Source: Nevskiaceae bacterium
Lineage (GTDB): Bacteria > Pseudomonadota > Gammaproteobacteria > Steroidobacterales > Steroidobacteraceae
DNA: 28,606 nucleotides
Assembly (NCBI GenBank): GCA_031277355.1
Contig: JAITMN010000094.1
Span: 1 to 28,606, forward strand
Direction: 5' to 3'
Shown here: positions 16,271-23,600 of the stretch, piece by piece
How positions within the stretch are numbered: position 1 is the stretch's first letter
How the letters are laid out: each line of letters opens with the position of its first letter
The notes under the pieces: model-generated
What the model saw: the letters and a program-made list of their open reading frames with translations, nothing else
What the model was told of the DNA's origin: nothing
The model's database searches: none
Translations under genes and position numbers: made by a program

Positions 16271-16299
16271 AGCGTAGGCGCACCTCCACAGGCTGTCAA
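16271..16299 (-). promoter_or_regulatory. Sigma70-type promoter for the secreted protein/dioxygenase unit
   Basis: On the minus strand a perfect TTGACA (complement of 16294-16299) is followed after exactly 17 bases by TACGCT (complement of 16271-16276). Transcription would begin near 16264, leaving a leader of about 36 nt before the ATG at 16228. Directly beyond the -35 box is the 8-bp palindrome TTCGCGAA (16302-16309), a possible operator shared with the divergent gene at 16361. Confidence 0.5.
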
Positions 16300-16360
16300 A
16301 GTTCGCGAAAGGTTCCCGGCACGAAAAAAGACGCATTTTCCTTAATGTTCGGATACTGAC

Positions 16361-17161
16361 ATGAGTACACCCCTGCCCCGTCTGCCCGCTTTCTACCTGC
16401 CGCATGGTGGCGGCCCCTGCTTCTTCATGGACGACCCGCAGCGCACCTGGGTCGGGATGGCGAACTTCCTGCGCGCGCTGCCCGCCTTGTTGCCAATACA
16501 ACCACGCGCCATTGTGGTGGTGTCCGGCCATTGGGAGACGCAGGGCTTTGCCGCCACGGCCAGCCCGAAGCCACCGCTGGTGTACGACTATTACGGCTTC
16601 CCGCCCCACACCTACCAGTTGCGCTACGACGCGCCCGGCGATCCGGCGCTGGCCGAGACCCTCGTGCAGCATCTGCGCGAGGCGGGCTTCACCGCCGCAA
16701 CAGACCCCTCGCGCGGACTGGATCACGGCGTCTTCGTGCCGCTGAAGGTGATTTATCCGCAGGCGGATATCCCGGTCGTGGAGCTGTCGCTGGATAGCGG
16801 GCTGGATGCGGACCTGCATCTGTCGCTGGGGCACGCGCTGGCGCCGCTGCGCGATCAGGGCGTGTTGCTGCTGGGCTGCGGCATGAGCTTTCACAATCTG
16901 CGGGCTTTTGGCGACCCGCGTGCGCTGCCGCCATCCAAGCAGTTCGACGACTGGCTGACCGAAGCGGTGGCGCTGCCGGGCACGCAGCGCGCGGTGCGGT
17001 TGCGAGACTGGGCGCAGGCCCCGGCGGCCAGAATCGCTCACCCGCGCCATGAGCATCTGCTGCCACTGATGGTCAGCGCAGGGGCGAGCACGCAGCCGGG
17101 ACGGCGCATCTACAACGAGTGCGTGTTGGGGTCGATGATTTCGGGGTTTGTCTTCGATTGA
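16361..17161 (+). CDS. YgiD-like class III extradiol dioxygenase (DODA type)
   Basis: This 266-residue protein belongs to the LigB superfamily branch of E. coli YgiD and plant DOPA 4,5-dioxygenase, which open catechol-type rings with a metal ion. Metal-ligand candidates are His15 (PHGGGP), His57 (SGHWE) and His178 (CGMSFHNL). The family's LDHGVFVPL and HPRHEHLLPL (His227, His230, His232) segments are also present. The physiological substrate is unknown. It diverges from the secreted-protein/gallate-dioxygenase-type unit across 132 bases, so the region has two unrelated-length LigB-fold enzymes facing away from one control region. Its 3' end overlaps the convergent DUF2937-like gene by 52 bases. 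Confidence 0.9.
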   Translation: MSTPLPRLPAFYLPHGGGPCFFMDDPQRTWVGMANFLRALPALLPIQPRAIVVVSGHWETQGFAATASPKPPLVYDYYGFPPHTYQLRYDAPGDPALAETLVQHLREAGFTAATDPSRGLDHGVFVPLKVIYPQADIPVVELSLDSGLDADLHLSLGHALAPLRDQGVLLLGCGMSFHNLRAFGDPRALPPSKQFDDWLTEAVALPGTQRAVRLRDWAQAPAARIAHPRHEHLLPLMVSAGASTQPGRRIYNECVLGSMISGFVFD

Positions 17162-17694
17162 CGCGCGATGCGCGCGGGCCTGCTCTTGCTCATCAGCGCG
17201 CGGATCGACTTGGCAACACCCCACTGTGTCGTCAGAAACGCCAGCCACAGACAACCACCGATCACCAGCGCAATGCTGATGCCTTGGGCATCCAGCGTCA
17301 GCGAGGGGATGTAGTCCTGCCAGGCGGCGTGGAGTATTTGCGAATCGGGATGCGCGGTGAGCCATGCCAGTTGATGCCAGATGCCGCCTTGCAGCGAATC
17401 GTGCATCTGCCGCAGCGTGGCCTCTGAGGTGATCATCGCCTGCAAGGCTGCGCCTTCGGCGTGGAAGGTGGCATCGCTGCTGGCCAAGTGATATCGCACC
17501 AGTTCATCGAGGCTGCCGCCGTGATAGCGGTTGGCGATGTCCTGGAAGGGGGCGATGTCTGCCAGCACCTGATCGAGCATGCCGCCGACGCGCTGACGAT
17601 ACTGCGCGAGGAAACCCGGCACACAGCCGCCGGCCACCGTGCCACAGACCAGCACGATGCGATCCGCGATACCGCCGAGAAACGACTGAGCCAC
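17110..17694 (-). CDS. DUF2937-like inner-membrane protein
   Basis: The function is unknown. From the GTG at 17694 the product is 194 residues. The first membrane segment is near the N-terminus (about 10-28, in RIVLVCGTVAGGCVPGFLAQY). A helical periplasmic or cytoplasmic middle part follows, including YRQRVGGMLDQVLADIAPFQ, and a second membrane segment lies near residue 150 (SIALVIGGCLWLAFLTTQ). A basic C-terminal tail completes it. This layout matches what I know as DUF2937. A longer frame to 17760 exists but would overlap the divergent LOG gene's start. TACACT ends six bases before the GTG, suggesting a leaderless message. The last 52 bases overlap the 3' end of the opposite gene. Confidence 0.72.
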   Translation of the reverse strand: MAQSFLGGIADRIVLVCGTVAGGCVPGFLAQYRQRVGGMLDQVLADIAPFQDIANRYHGGSLDELVRYHLASSDATFHAEGAALQAMITSEATLRQMHDSLQGGIWHQLAWLTAHPDSQILHAAWQDYIPSLTLDAQGISIALVIGGCLWLAFLTTQWGVAKSIRALMSKSRPARIARQSKTNPEIIDPNTHSL

Positions 17695-17700
17695 GCGGGC

Positions 17701-17706
17701 AGTGTA
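17701..17706 (-). promoter_or_regulatory. -10-like hexamer TACACT just before the DUF2937-like start
   Basis: On the minus strand TACACT is followed by six bases and then the GTG at 17694, so transcription would begin at or near the start codon. The 14-mer GCGGCTACACTGCC containing it recurs before the SDR gene at 19319. Confidence 0.4.
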
Positions 17707-17728
17707 GCCGCTTGCGGGCGCAACGCGA

Positions 17729-17734
17729 TACTCT
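17729..17734 (+). promoter_or_regulatory. -10-like hexamer TACTCT just before the LOG-family start
   Basis: TACTCT is followed by six bases and then the ATG at 17741. No Shine-Dalgarno sequence precedes that ATG. The 46-base gap to the divergent gene leaves little room for a transcribed leader. Confidence 0.35.
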
Positions 17735-17740
17735 GCGCCG

Positions 17741-18529
17741 ATGGATACCCCCTCGCCCACGGATGCGGCATCGCCCGCCCCTCTGCCGGACTCCCCGCAA
17801 ACGATTTCGCCCTCGTATCGCCTCGCCGCGATGGATCAGGACTTTCTGCTCGGCGACTCGATGCGCGGCGTGCGCTTCTTGCTGGAATACGCCAAGGCCG
17901 ATGAATTGCTGCGTGAGTGGCAGATACGCTCAACGATAGTGGTGTTCGGCAGCGCGCGCGTGCGCGAGAACGGCCCCGGCCGGCAGGGGTTGTGGTACGG
18001 GCAGGCGCGCGCCTTTGCGCGCATCGCCTCCGAACGCGGCGGCGCGAAGCTGCACAATGGCGATGGCCGCGACAATGTGATCGCCACCGGCGGCGGTCCC
18101 GGCATCATGGAAGCGGCCAATCGCGGCGCGGCCGATGCGGGCGCACCGACGATTGGCTTCAACATTTCGCTGCCGCATGAACAGCGGCCCAACGACTGCT
18201 CGACGCCGGAACTGACGTTTCGCTTCCACTACTTCGCGATGCGCAAGATGCATCTGGTGATGCGTGCGTCGGCGCTGGTGGTGTTTCCGGGTGGTTTTGG
18301 CACGCTCGATGAACTGTTCGAGATTTTGACGCTGCGTCAGTCGGGCAAGTCGCCGAAAATTCCGGTGGTGCTGTTCGATGAGGCTTACTGGCGCTCGATT
18401 CTGAATTTTGAAAAGCTGCTGGAAGCCGGGATGATCAGCGAGGCTGACCTTAGTCTGTATCGCTATGCCGAAAGCGCGGAAGATGCGTGGAGTCAGTTGC
18501 TGGCGCAGGGGCTGCGCGTTGCCGTGTGA
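17741..18529 (+). CDS. LOG-family nucleotide 5'-monophosphate phosphoribohydrolase
   Basis: Proteins of this family (TIGR00730, once annotated as lysine decarboxylases) hydrolyse the N-glycosidic bond of nucleoside monophosphates, as in cytokinin activation by LOG or AMP/pyrimidine turnover by PpnN-like enzymes. The 262-residue product has a Pro/Ser-rich start and then a helical extension (SYRLAAMDQDFLLGDSMRGV). The Rossmann-type domain follows, with TGGGPGIMEAANRGA and the defining PGGFGTLDELFEILT motif (about residues 184-198). The substrate is not readable from sequence. An internal ATG at 17831 exists, but the SYRLA segment before it is family-like, so 17741 is kept. It ends 34 bases before the convergent SDR gene. 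Confidence 0.9.
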   Translation: MDTPSPTDAASPAPLPDSPQTISPSYRLAAMDQDFLLGDSMRGVRFLLEYAKADELLREWQIRSTIVVFGSARVRENGPGRQGLWYGQARAFARIASERGGAKLHNGDGRDNVIATGGGPGIMEAANRGAADAGAPTIGFNISLPHEQRPNDCSTPELTFRFHYFAMRKMHLVMRASALVVFPGGFGTLDELFEILTLRQSGKSPKIPVVLFDEAYWRSILNFEKLLEAGMISEADLSLYRYAESAEDAWSQLLAQGLRVAV

Positions 18530-18553
18530 GCCGTGATTCGTGCGCCGTGTGCA

Positions 18554-18574
18554 AACGCGCGCATCAGGCGCGTT
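18554..18574. terminator. Hairpin at the LOG/SDR convergent junction
   Basis: AACGCGC (18554-18560) pairs with GCGCGTT (18568-18574) around a 7-base loop containing the SDR stop codon (18564-18566). On the minus strand only a short TTT follows. It is a plausible bidirectional transcription end without a strong T-tract. Confidence 0.35.
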
Positions 18575-19319
18575 GCTGGTCGCCGTCTATCGGAATCACT
18601 TGGCCTGAGATCATTCGCGCCGCATCGGAGGCCAGATACACCGCAAGGGCTGCGATGTCGTCGGGCTCCACCGCCTGACGGATCGACAGGCTGGCAAAGC
18701 CGATGTCTTTTTCTTCTTCGATGCTGCGTCCACTCTGACGGGCGCGGCCTTCGAACACGCGCTCCAGACGCTGCCCGGCCACGGGGCCGGGCGCAATCGC
18801 GTTGGCGCGGATGCGATGCGGTCCCAATTCCATCGACAGCGTTTTCGTGAAGCCGATCAGCGCCCACTTCGAGGCTGCGTAGGGGCTGCGGTTGGCGTAG
18901 CCGAAACGTCCGGCTGCGGATGACAGATTGATGATCGCGCCGCCGCCAGCCTGAATCAGATGCGCGATGGCATGGCGCGTGACATCAAAAGCGCCGGTGA
19001 GATTCACGCGCAGCACGGCGTCCCAATCGGCGGGGTCGAGTTCATGCACCGGGCGGGTCGGGCCGCCGATGCCGGCGTTGTTCACCAGCACGTCGAGGCC
19101 GCCCAGCCATTGCACCGCGTCGGCAACCATGCCGGCCACCGCCTGACGATCACCGACATCGCAGCATTGCACCTGCACGCCCGGCAACTGCTGCGCCACT
19201 TCGCGCAGCCGCGCCTGATCGATATCGCAGGTGAACACACGGGCGCCCTTGGCGTGAAAGGCCCGGACGATGGCAAGGCCGATGCCGGAAGCCCCGGCGG
19301 TGACGAGTACGCGCTGCAT
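18564..19319 (-). CDS. SDR-family NAD(P)-dependent oxidoreductase
   Basis: This is a classical short-chain dehydrogenase/reductase of 251 residues, likely a soluble enzyme acting on a hydroxyl or keto group. It shows the cofactor-binding loop as TAGASGIG, a known variant of TGxxxGIG. Asp31 in CDID ends strand 2 and suggests NAD preference. NNAGIGG, the catalytic Ser in INLSSAAG, Tyr-x-x-x-Lys in YAASK and the PG motif (AIAPGPVAGQ) follow. The insertion around residues 190-205 (RARQSGRSIEEEKD) covers the substrate loop. The substrate is unknown. TACACT lies seven bases before the ATG. It diverges from ackA and converges with the LOG gene. Confidence 0.9.
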   Translation of the reverse strand: MQRVLVTAGASGIGLAIVRAFHAKGARVFTCDIDQARLREVAQQLPGVQVQCCDVGDRQAVAGMVADAVQWLGGLDVLVNNAGIGGPTRPVHELDPADWDAVLRVNLTGAFDVTRHAIAHLIQAGGGAIINLSSAAGRFGYANRSPYAASKWALIGFTKTLSMELGPHRIRANAIAPGPVAGQRLERVFEGRARQSGRSIEEEKDIGFASLSIRQAVEPDDIAALAVYLASDAARMISGQVIPIDGDQQRA

Positions 19320-19326
19320 GGGTGGC

Positions 19327-19332
19327 AGTGTA
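19327..19332 (-). promoter_or_regulatory. -10-like hexamer TACACT just before the SDR start
   Basis: On the minus strand TACACT is followed by seven bases and the ATG at 19319. ATGACG lies 18 bases further upstream as a possible -35. The surrounding 14-mer is identical to the one before the DUF2937-like gene. Confidence 0.42.
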
Positions 19333-19392
19333 GCCGCGTGCGCAAGGGCGCGTCATGTTCAACCTCGCCGTGCCTTGCCCGCGCTCATCGAC

Positions 19393-19398
19393 TACACT
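19393..19398 (+). promoter_or_regulatory. -10-like hexamer TACACT just before ackA
   Basis: TACACT is followed by nine bases and then the ATG at 19408. No Shine-Dalgarno sequence is present and no good -35 box was found at normal spacing, so a short-leader or leaderless promoter is only a candidate. Confidence 0.33.
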
Positions 19399-19407
19399 TG
19401 CGCGGCC

Positions 19408-20526
19408 ATGGCAGGCACGCTACTTGTTCTGAACTCAGGATCATCCAGTCTCAAGTTCAAGGTATTCCGGTTCGATACTCTCGAACCGTTGGCCTCTGGC
19501 GAAGTGGAATCCATTGGCGGCGAGGCCGCGTTTCGGATCGCACGGACTTCGGGCCAGAATCTGTCGAAGCCGAAGGCACTGCCCAAGGGTGCAAACCACG
19601 AGGCGGCGCTCGATGCAGTGCTGCGCGCGGTGACCGCGCCGGACACGGGCTGGTCGGTGACCGGCGTGGCGCACCGCATCGTGCATGGCGGCACGCTGTA
19701 CACGCGCCCGGTGATCGTGACGCCTCGCGTGATACACGATCTGACCTCGCTGATACCACTGGCCCCGCTGCACCAGCCGCATGGACTGGCGGCGATTGCC
19801 GCCTCCGACAAGCTGATCGCCGACGTGCCGGACGTGGCCTGCTTCGACACGGCCTTTCACGCCGGCATCGGCGAAGTGTTCCGCACCTTCGCGATTGAAA
19901 AGCCGCTGCGTGATGCGGGCGTGCGGCGCTATGGGTTTCACGGGCTGTCGTTTGAATGGATCGCGCGGGTGCTGGCGCAACAGCATCCGGATTTGGCGCG
20001 CGGGCGCGTCGTGATCGCGCATCTGGGCAATGGCGCCAGTCTGTGCGCGCTGCACGATGGCCGCAGCGTGGATACGACGATGGGACTGACCGCGCTCGAT
20101 GGTCTGCCGATGGGCACGCGCAGCGGCAGCATCGATCCGGGCGCGGTGCTGTACGCGCAGCGTGCGCTGGGCATGCGGCCCGATGAGATCGAAGCCTCGC
20201 TGTATCAGCGCTCGGGTCTGCTTGGTCTGTCGGGGTTGACCAACGATGTGCGCGTGCTGCTGACAAGCGATGATCCGGCGGCGCGCTTTGCGCTGGATCA
20301 CTTCGCACTGAAAGTGTCACAGTTCACCGCGATGATGGCGGTGTCGATGGGCGGCATCGACGCACTGGTGTTCACCGGCGGTATTGGCGAACACGCCACG
20401 CCGGTGCGCGATGCGATAGTGGCGCGCCTGAAACCGCTGGGCGCGTTCAAGGTTCTGGTAATGACTTCGAATGAGGAGACGATGATGGCCGTGCATGCAA
20501 GGACGCTGATAGAGGACAACGAATGA
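19408..20526 (+). CDS. ackA: Acetate kinase
   Basis: Acetate kinase transfers phosphate between acetyl phosphate and ADP, yielding acetate and ATP. The 372-residue product is slightly shorter than the usual 400. It has the N-terminal LNSGSSSLKFKVF phosphate-binding segment, HRIVHGG, LHQPHGLAAI, the catalytic-region CFDTAFHAGI, RYGFHGLSFEWI, HLGNGASLCA, TMGLTALDGLPMGTRSG and the C-terminal FTGGIGEHATPVRD, all in the normal order. The frame is open further upstream, but MAGTLLVLNSGS is the standard start. Its stop overlaps the phosphoketolase start (ATGA), so the two enzymes should be co-translated. No phosphotransacetylase gene is nearby, so acetyl phosphate here most likely comes from phosphoketolase. 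Confidence 0.96.
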   Translation: MAGTLLVLNSGSSSLKFKVFRFDTLEPLASGEVESIGGEAAFRIARTSGQNLSKPKALPKGANHEAALDAVLRAVTAPDTGWSVTGVAHRIVHGGTLYTRPVIVTPRVIHDLTSLIPLAPLHQPHGLAAIAASDKLIADVPDVACFDTAFHAGIGEVFRTFAIEKPLRDAGVRRYGFHGLSFEWIARVLAQQHPDLARGRVVIAHLGNGASLCALHDGRSVDTTMGLTALDGLPMGTRSGSIDPGAVLYAQRALGMRPDEIEASLYQRSGLLGLSGLTNDVRVLLTSDDPAARFALDHFALKVSQFTAMMAVSMGGIDALVFTGGIGEHATPVRDAIVARLKPLGAFKVLVMTSNEETMMAVHARTLIEDNE

Positions 20527-22874
20527 CCACGCTTTCAAACGAAGAGCTGCGCCGCATCGATGGCTGGTGGCGCGCCGCGAATTACCTGACGGTGGGGCAA
20601 ATCTATCTGCAAGCCAATCCGTTGTTGCGCGAACCGCTGACGCCGGCGCACATCAAACCTCGACTGCTGGGGCATTGGGGCACATCGCCGGGCCTGAATC
20701 TGATCTACGCGCATCTGAACCGGCTCATCAAGCGCGATGATCTGAATGTGATTTACATGGCCGGGCCGGGACATGGAGGTCCCTCATTGCTCGCAAACAC
20801 CTGGCTCGAAGGCAGTTACACGCAGGCGTGGCCGGAGGTAACGCAGGACGAATCCGGCATGTTGCGGCTGTTCCGCCAGTTCTCGACGCCGGGCGGCGTG
20901 CCCAGTCATGTGAGCGTGCCGACGCCGGGCTCGATCCACGAGGGCGGCGAATTGGGCTATGTGCTGATGCACGCCTATGGCGCAGTGATGGACAACCCCG
21001 ATCTGCTGGTGGCGGCGGTGGTCGGCGATGGCGAAGCGGAAACCGCGCCGTTGTCGGGCAGTTGGAAGAGCGTGCATTTCATCAACCCGGCGCGTGATGG
21101 CGCGGTGCTGCCGATCCTGCATCTGAATGGCTACAAGATCGCAGGGCCAACCGTGCAGGGGCGGCAGGATGATGAGGAACTGCGTCAATACTTCAAAGGG
21201 CAGAGCTTCACGCCGTACTTTGTAACGGGCGATGATCCGCAGATCGTGCATCAACAATTTGCGGCGACGCTGGAAGCGGCGCTGCTGGACATTCGCGCGA
21301 TTCAGCAACGCTTGCGTGCGCCCGGCGCTGCGATCACACGCCCACATTGGCCGATGATCGTGCTGCGCACACCGAAGGGTTGGACCGGACCCAAGGTGGT
21401 GGATGGCGTGAAGATCGAAGGCACGTTCCGCTCGCATCAGGTGCCGGTGTCGGAAGTGAAAACCAACGCGGCGCATCGGGACATTCTCGAACAGTGGATG
21501 CGCGAATACCGGCCCGAAGAATTGTTCGACGAACGTGGCCGGTTGCGCGAGGAGTATCAACAACTCTCACCCTCCGGCGCGCGGCGCATGGGCGCCAATC
21601 CTTCGGCAAACGGCGGGCTGCTGCGCAGGCCACTGCAATTGCCGGACTATCAAGGCTATGCGGTGAAGCTGTCGCCGCGTGCGGCGCAGCGCATGGAGTC
21701 CACGCGCGTGCTGGGCGCGTGGCTGCGCGACATCTATCGCGACAACCCGGATTCCTTCCGCCTGTTCTGCCCGGATGAAACCAACTCCAATCGTCTGGGT
21801 GCGGTGTTTGAAGTGTCGGACCGTTGTCTCGTGGGCAACATCCTGCCCGGCGACGATCATGTTTCGCCTTCGGGCCGCGTGATGGAAGTGCTCAGCGAGC
21901 ATTGCTGCCACGGCTGGCTGGAAGGCTACACACTCACCGGACGGCACGGCCTGTTCGCCACCTACGAAGCCTTTGCGATGGTGGCCACATCGATGGCGGT
22001 GCAGCACTCCAAGTGGATCGAGCACTCGCTGCATGTGCCGTGGCGCGCGCCGATTGCGTCGATGAACTATCTGCTCACTTCCACCTGCTGGCGCAACGAT
22101 CACAATGGCTTCAGCCATCAAGGTCCCGGCTTCATCGACACCATCATTCACCGCAAGCCTGTCGTAGCGCGCGTGTATCTGCCACCGGACGCCAACTGCC
22201 TGCTATCAGTGGCCGATCACTGTCTGCGCAGCACGAACCTGATGAACCTGATCGTGATCGACAAGCAGCCGCAACTGCAATGGCTGTCGATGGACGAGGC
22301 GCGCGAGCATTGCGCACGCGGCGCGGCGGTGTGGCCGATGTATAGCAACGAGCCGGAACAGCCGGACGTGGTGCTGGCCTGCGCGGGGGATATCGCCACG
22401 CAGGAAACCATCGCTGCGGCGTGGCTGCTGCGTCAGCACGCGCCGGAATTGCGCGTGCGCGTGGTGAACGTCGTGGACCTGATGCGGCTGTGTCCGACTA
22501 CGCGTCACCCTCACGGCATGGACGACGCTGCCTTCGCCGATATCTTCACGCCCGATGCGCCGGTGGTGTTCGCGTTCCACGGCTATCCGGGGGTGGTGCA
22601 TGACCTGCTGCACGGACGCGAGGCCGCGCATGAGCGTTTTCATGTGCGCGGGTATCGTGAAGAAGGCACGACGACGACGCCCTTCGACATGGTAGTGCTC
22701 AATGGCACGAGCCGTCTGCATCTGTGTCTGGACGCGCTGCGCTATGCGCCCGGCGCCACGCAGCGTCATGCCGCCTTCGGCGACTGGTGCCGGCAATCAC
22801 TCGCGCGGCACACGGCTTACATCCGCGAACACTTCGAGGATTTGCCGGAGTTTCGCGACTGGACGTGGAGTTAG
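20523..22874 (+). CDS. xfp: Xylulose-5-phosphate/fructose-6-phosphate phosphoketolase
   Basis: Phosphoketolase is a thiamine-diphosphate enzyme that splits xylulose 5-phosphate (and often fructose 6-phosphate) with phosphate into acetyl phosphate and a shorter sugar phosphate. The product is 783 residues, near the family norm. Signature stretches are GHWGTSPGLNLIYAHLN (about 50-66), YMAGPGHGGPS, SHVSVPTPGSIHEGGELGY and the ThDP/Mg loop VVGDGEAETAPL (about 168). Also present are FCPDETNSNRL, EGYTLTGRHGLFATYEAF, and LTSTCWRNDHNGFSHQGPGF in the second domain. Substrate preference between xylulose 5-phosphate and fructose 6-phosphate cannot be told from sequence. With ackA it forms a two-gene route from sugar phosphate to acetate and ATP. 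Confidence 0.97.
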   Translation: MTTLSNEELRRIDGWWRAANYLTVGQIYLQANPLLREPLTPAHIKPRLLGHWGTSPGLNLIYAHLNRLIKRDDLNVIYMAGPGHGGPSLLANTWLEGSYTQAWPEVTQDESGMLRLFRQFSTPGGVPSHVSVPTPGSIHEGGELGYVLMHAYGAVMDNPDLLVAAVVGDGEAETAPLSGSWKSVHFINPARDGAVLPILHLNGYKIAGPTVQGRQDDEELRQYFKGQSFTPYFVTGDDPQIVHQQFAATLEAALLDIRAIQQRLRAPGAAITRPHWPMIVLRTPKGWTGPKVVDGVKIEGTFRSHQVPVSEVKTNAAHRDILEQWMREYRPEELFDERGRLREEYQQLSPSGARRMGANPSANGGLLRRPLQLPDYQGYAVKLSPRAAQRMESTRVLGAWLRDIYRDNPDSFRLFCPDETNSNRLGAVFEVSDRCLVGNILPGDDHVSPSGRVMEVLSEHCCHGWLEGYTLTGRHGLFATYEAFAMVATSMAVQHSKWIEHSLHVPWRAPIASMNYLLTSTCWRNDHNGFSHQGPGFIDTIIHRKPVVARVYLPPDANCLLSVADHCLRSTNLMNLIVIDKQPQLQWLSMDEAREHCARGAAVWPMYSNEPEQPDVVLACAGDIATQETIAAAWLLRQHAPELRVRVVNVVDLMRLCPTTRHPHGMDDAAFADIFTPDAPVVFAFHGYPGVVHDLLHGREAAHERFHVRGYREEGTTTTPFDMVVLNGTSRLHLCLDALRYAPGATQRHAAFGDWCRQSLARHTAYIREHFEDLPEFRDWTWS

Positions 22875-22880
22875 AGCAAC

Positions 22881-22902
22881 GCGCCGCTACTCGACGCGGC
22901 GC
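22881..22902. terminator. Hairpin at the xfp/cyclophilin convergent junction
   Basis: GCGCCGC (22881-22887) pairs perfectly with GCGGCGC (22896-22902) around an 8-base loop. The cyclophilin stop codon (22887-22889) sits at the base of the loop. There is no T-tract, so this is a candidate bidirectional terminator or mRNA 3'-end stabiliser. Confidence 0.4.
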
Positions 22903-23588
22903 ACCGAAATGATCTTCACCGGCTGTTGCAGCATCTGCCCTTTCATCGCCTCGCTCTGCGCTTCTTGCTTGCGAGGCAGCAGCAGTATTGTGCGCACGAG
23001 GTCCATGCCCGAGAACACATTGCCGAACACTGCATAGCCCGGATCGCCGGTGGCCGGATCGCCGTCCATTGAAAGCAGGCCGCCGACGATGAAGAAGAAA
23101 TCCGCCGTGGCGGTGCCAGGGTCCAGACGCGCCATCGACACCGCGCCATCGACGCTGTGCAGGCCGGTGTCGGCGGGGGATTCATGCGCGATGGGCGGCA
23201 GGACTTTGTCGCGGTTGCCGGCAAGACCGCCTTGCACCAGACCGAACTTGCCCTCATCGCCGATCGTCACCGCGCGATAGATGGTGGAGCCGTCGAAGCG
23301 TTTGTCGTCCACATAGCGCAGGAAATTGCCGGCGGTGATCGGCGCGCGCTGCGTTTGCAGTTCGATGCCGATGTCGCCCAGGTCGGTGTGCACCAGCACG
23401 CGCGTGGTTTCGAATGTGCCGGTCGGCTCCGCGCCGGGCGCTGCTTCGACGCTGGCGGCTTCAACACCGACCGCCGCATCGGTCTGAGCGTCCTCGCCGG
23501 CAAAACCCGGCGAGGCCATCCATGCCAGCGCAATCAGCAGCGCCGAAACCGCTCGCGCGCCGGCCCACTGCTTGATACCGCGTGACAT
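22887..23588 (-). CDS. Periplasmic cyclophilin-type peptidyl-prolyl isomerase
   Basis: Cyclophilins speed cis-trans isomerisation of prolyl bonds during protein folding. The 233-residue product has a signal peptide (about 1-30, WMASPGFAG), an acidic Ala/Val/Glu linker (about 31-58) and then the cyclophilin domain. Visible segments are VHTDLGDIGIELQTQRAPIT, the NFLRYVDDKRFDGSTIYRAV loop, VQGGLAGN, GAVSMARLDPGTATADFFF and YAVFGNVFSGMDLVRTI. The active-site Arg is in the IYRAV segment. A GAGGAG ribosome site precedes the ATG but can fold into a GGAG-CUUG-CUCC hairpin (23589-23600). It follows sodB by 12 bases and is probably co-transcribed with it. Confidence 0.92.
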   Translation of the reverse strand: MSRGIKQWAGARAVSALLIALAWMASPGFAGEDAQTDAAVGVEAASVEAAPGAEPTGTFETTRVLVHTDLGDIGIELQTQRAPITAGNFLRYVDDKRFDGSTIYRAVTIGDEGKFGLVQGGLAGNRDKVLPPIAHESPADTGLHSVDGAVSMARLDPGTATADFFFIVGGLLSMDGDPATGDPGYAVFGNVFSGMDLVRTILLLPRKQEAQSEAMKGQMLQQPVKIISVRRVE

Positions 23589-23600
23589 GGAGCAAGCTCC

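Noticed and set aside
16301..16310. TTCGCGAA palindrome as a defined operator
   Set aside because: Eight-base palindromes of this composition are expected by chance in GC-rich DNA; it is mentioned only as a possible site beside the promoter.
16229..17365. Very long upstream extension of the minus-strand frame of the secreted protein ending at 15485 (open to 17365)
   Set aside because: It runs antisense through the well-supported YgiD-like dioxygenase, lacks any family signal, and only the ATG at 16228 gives a proper signal peptide with a promoter upstream.
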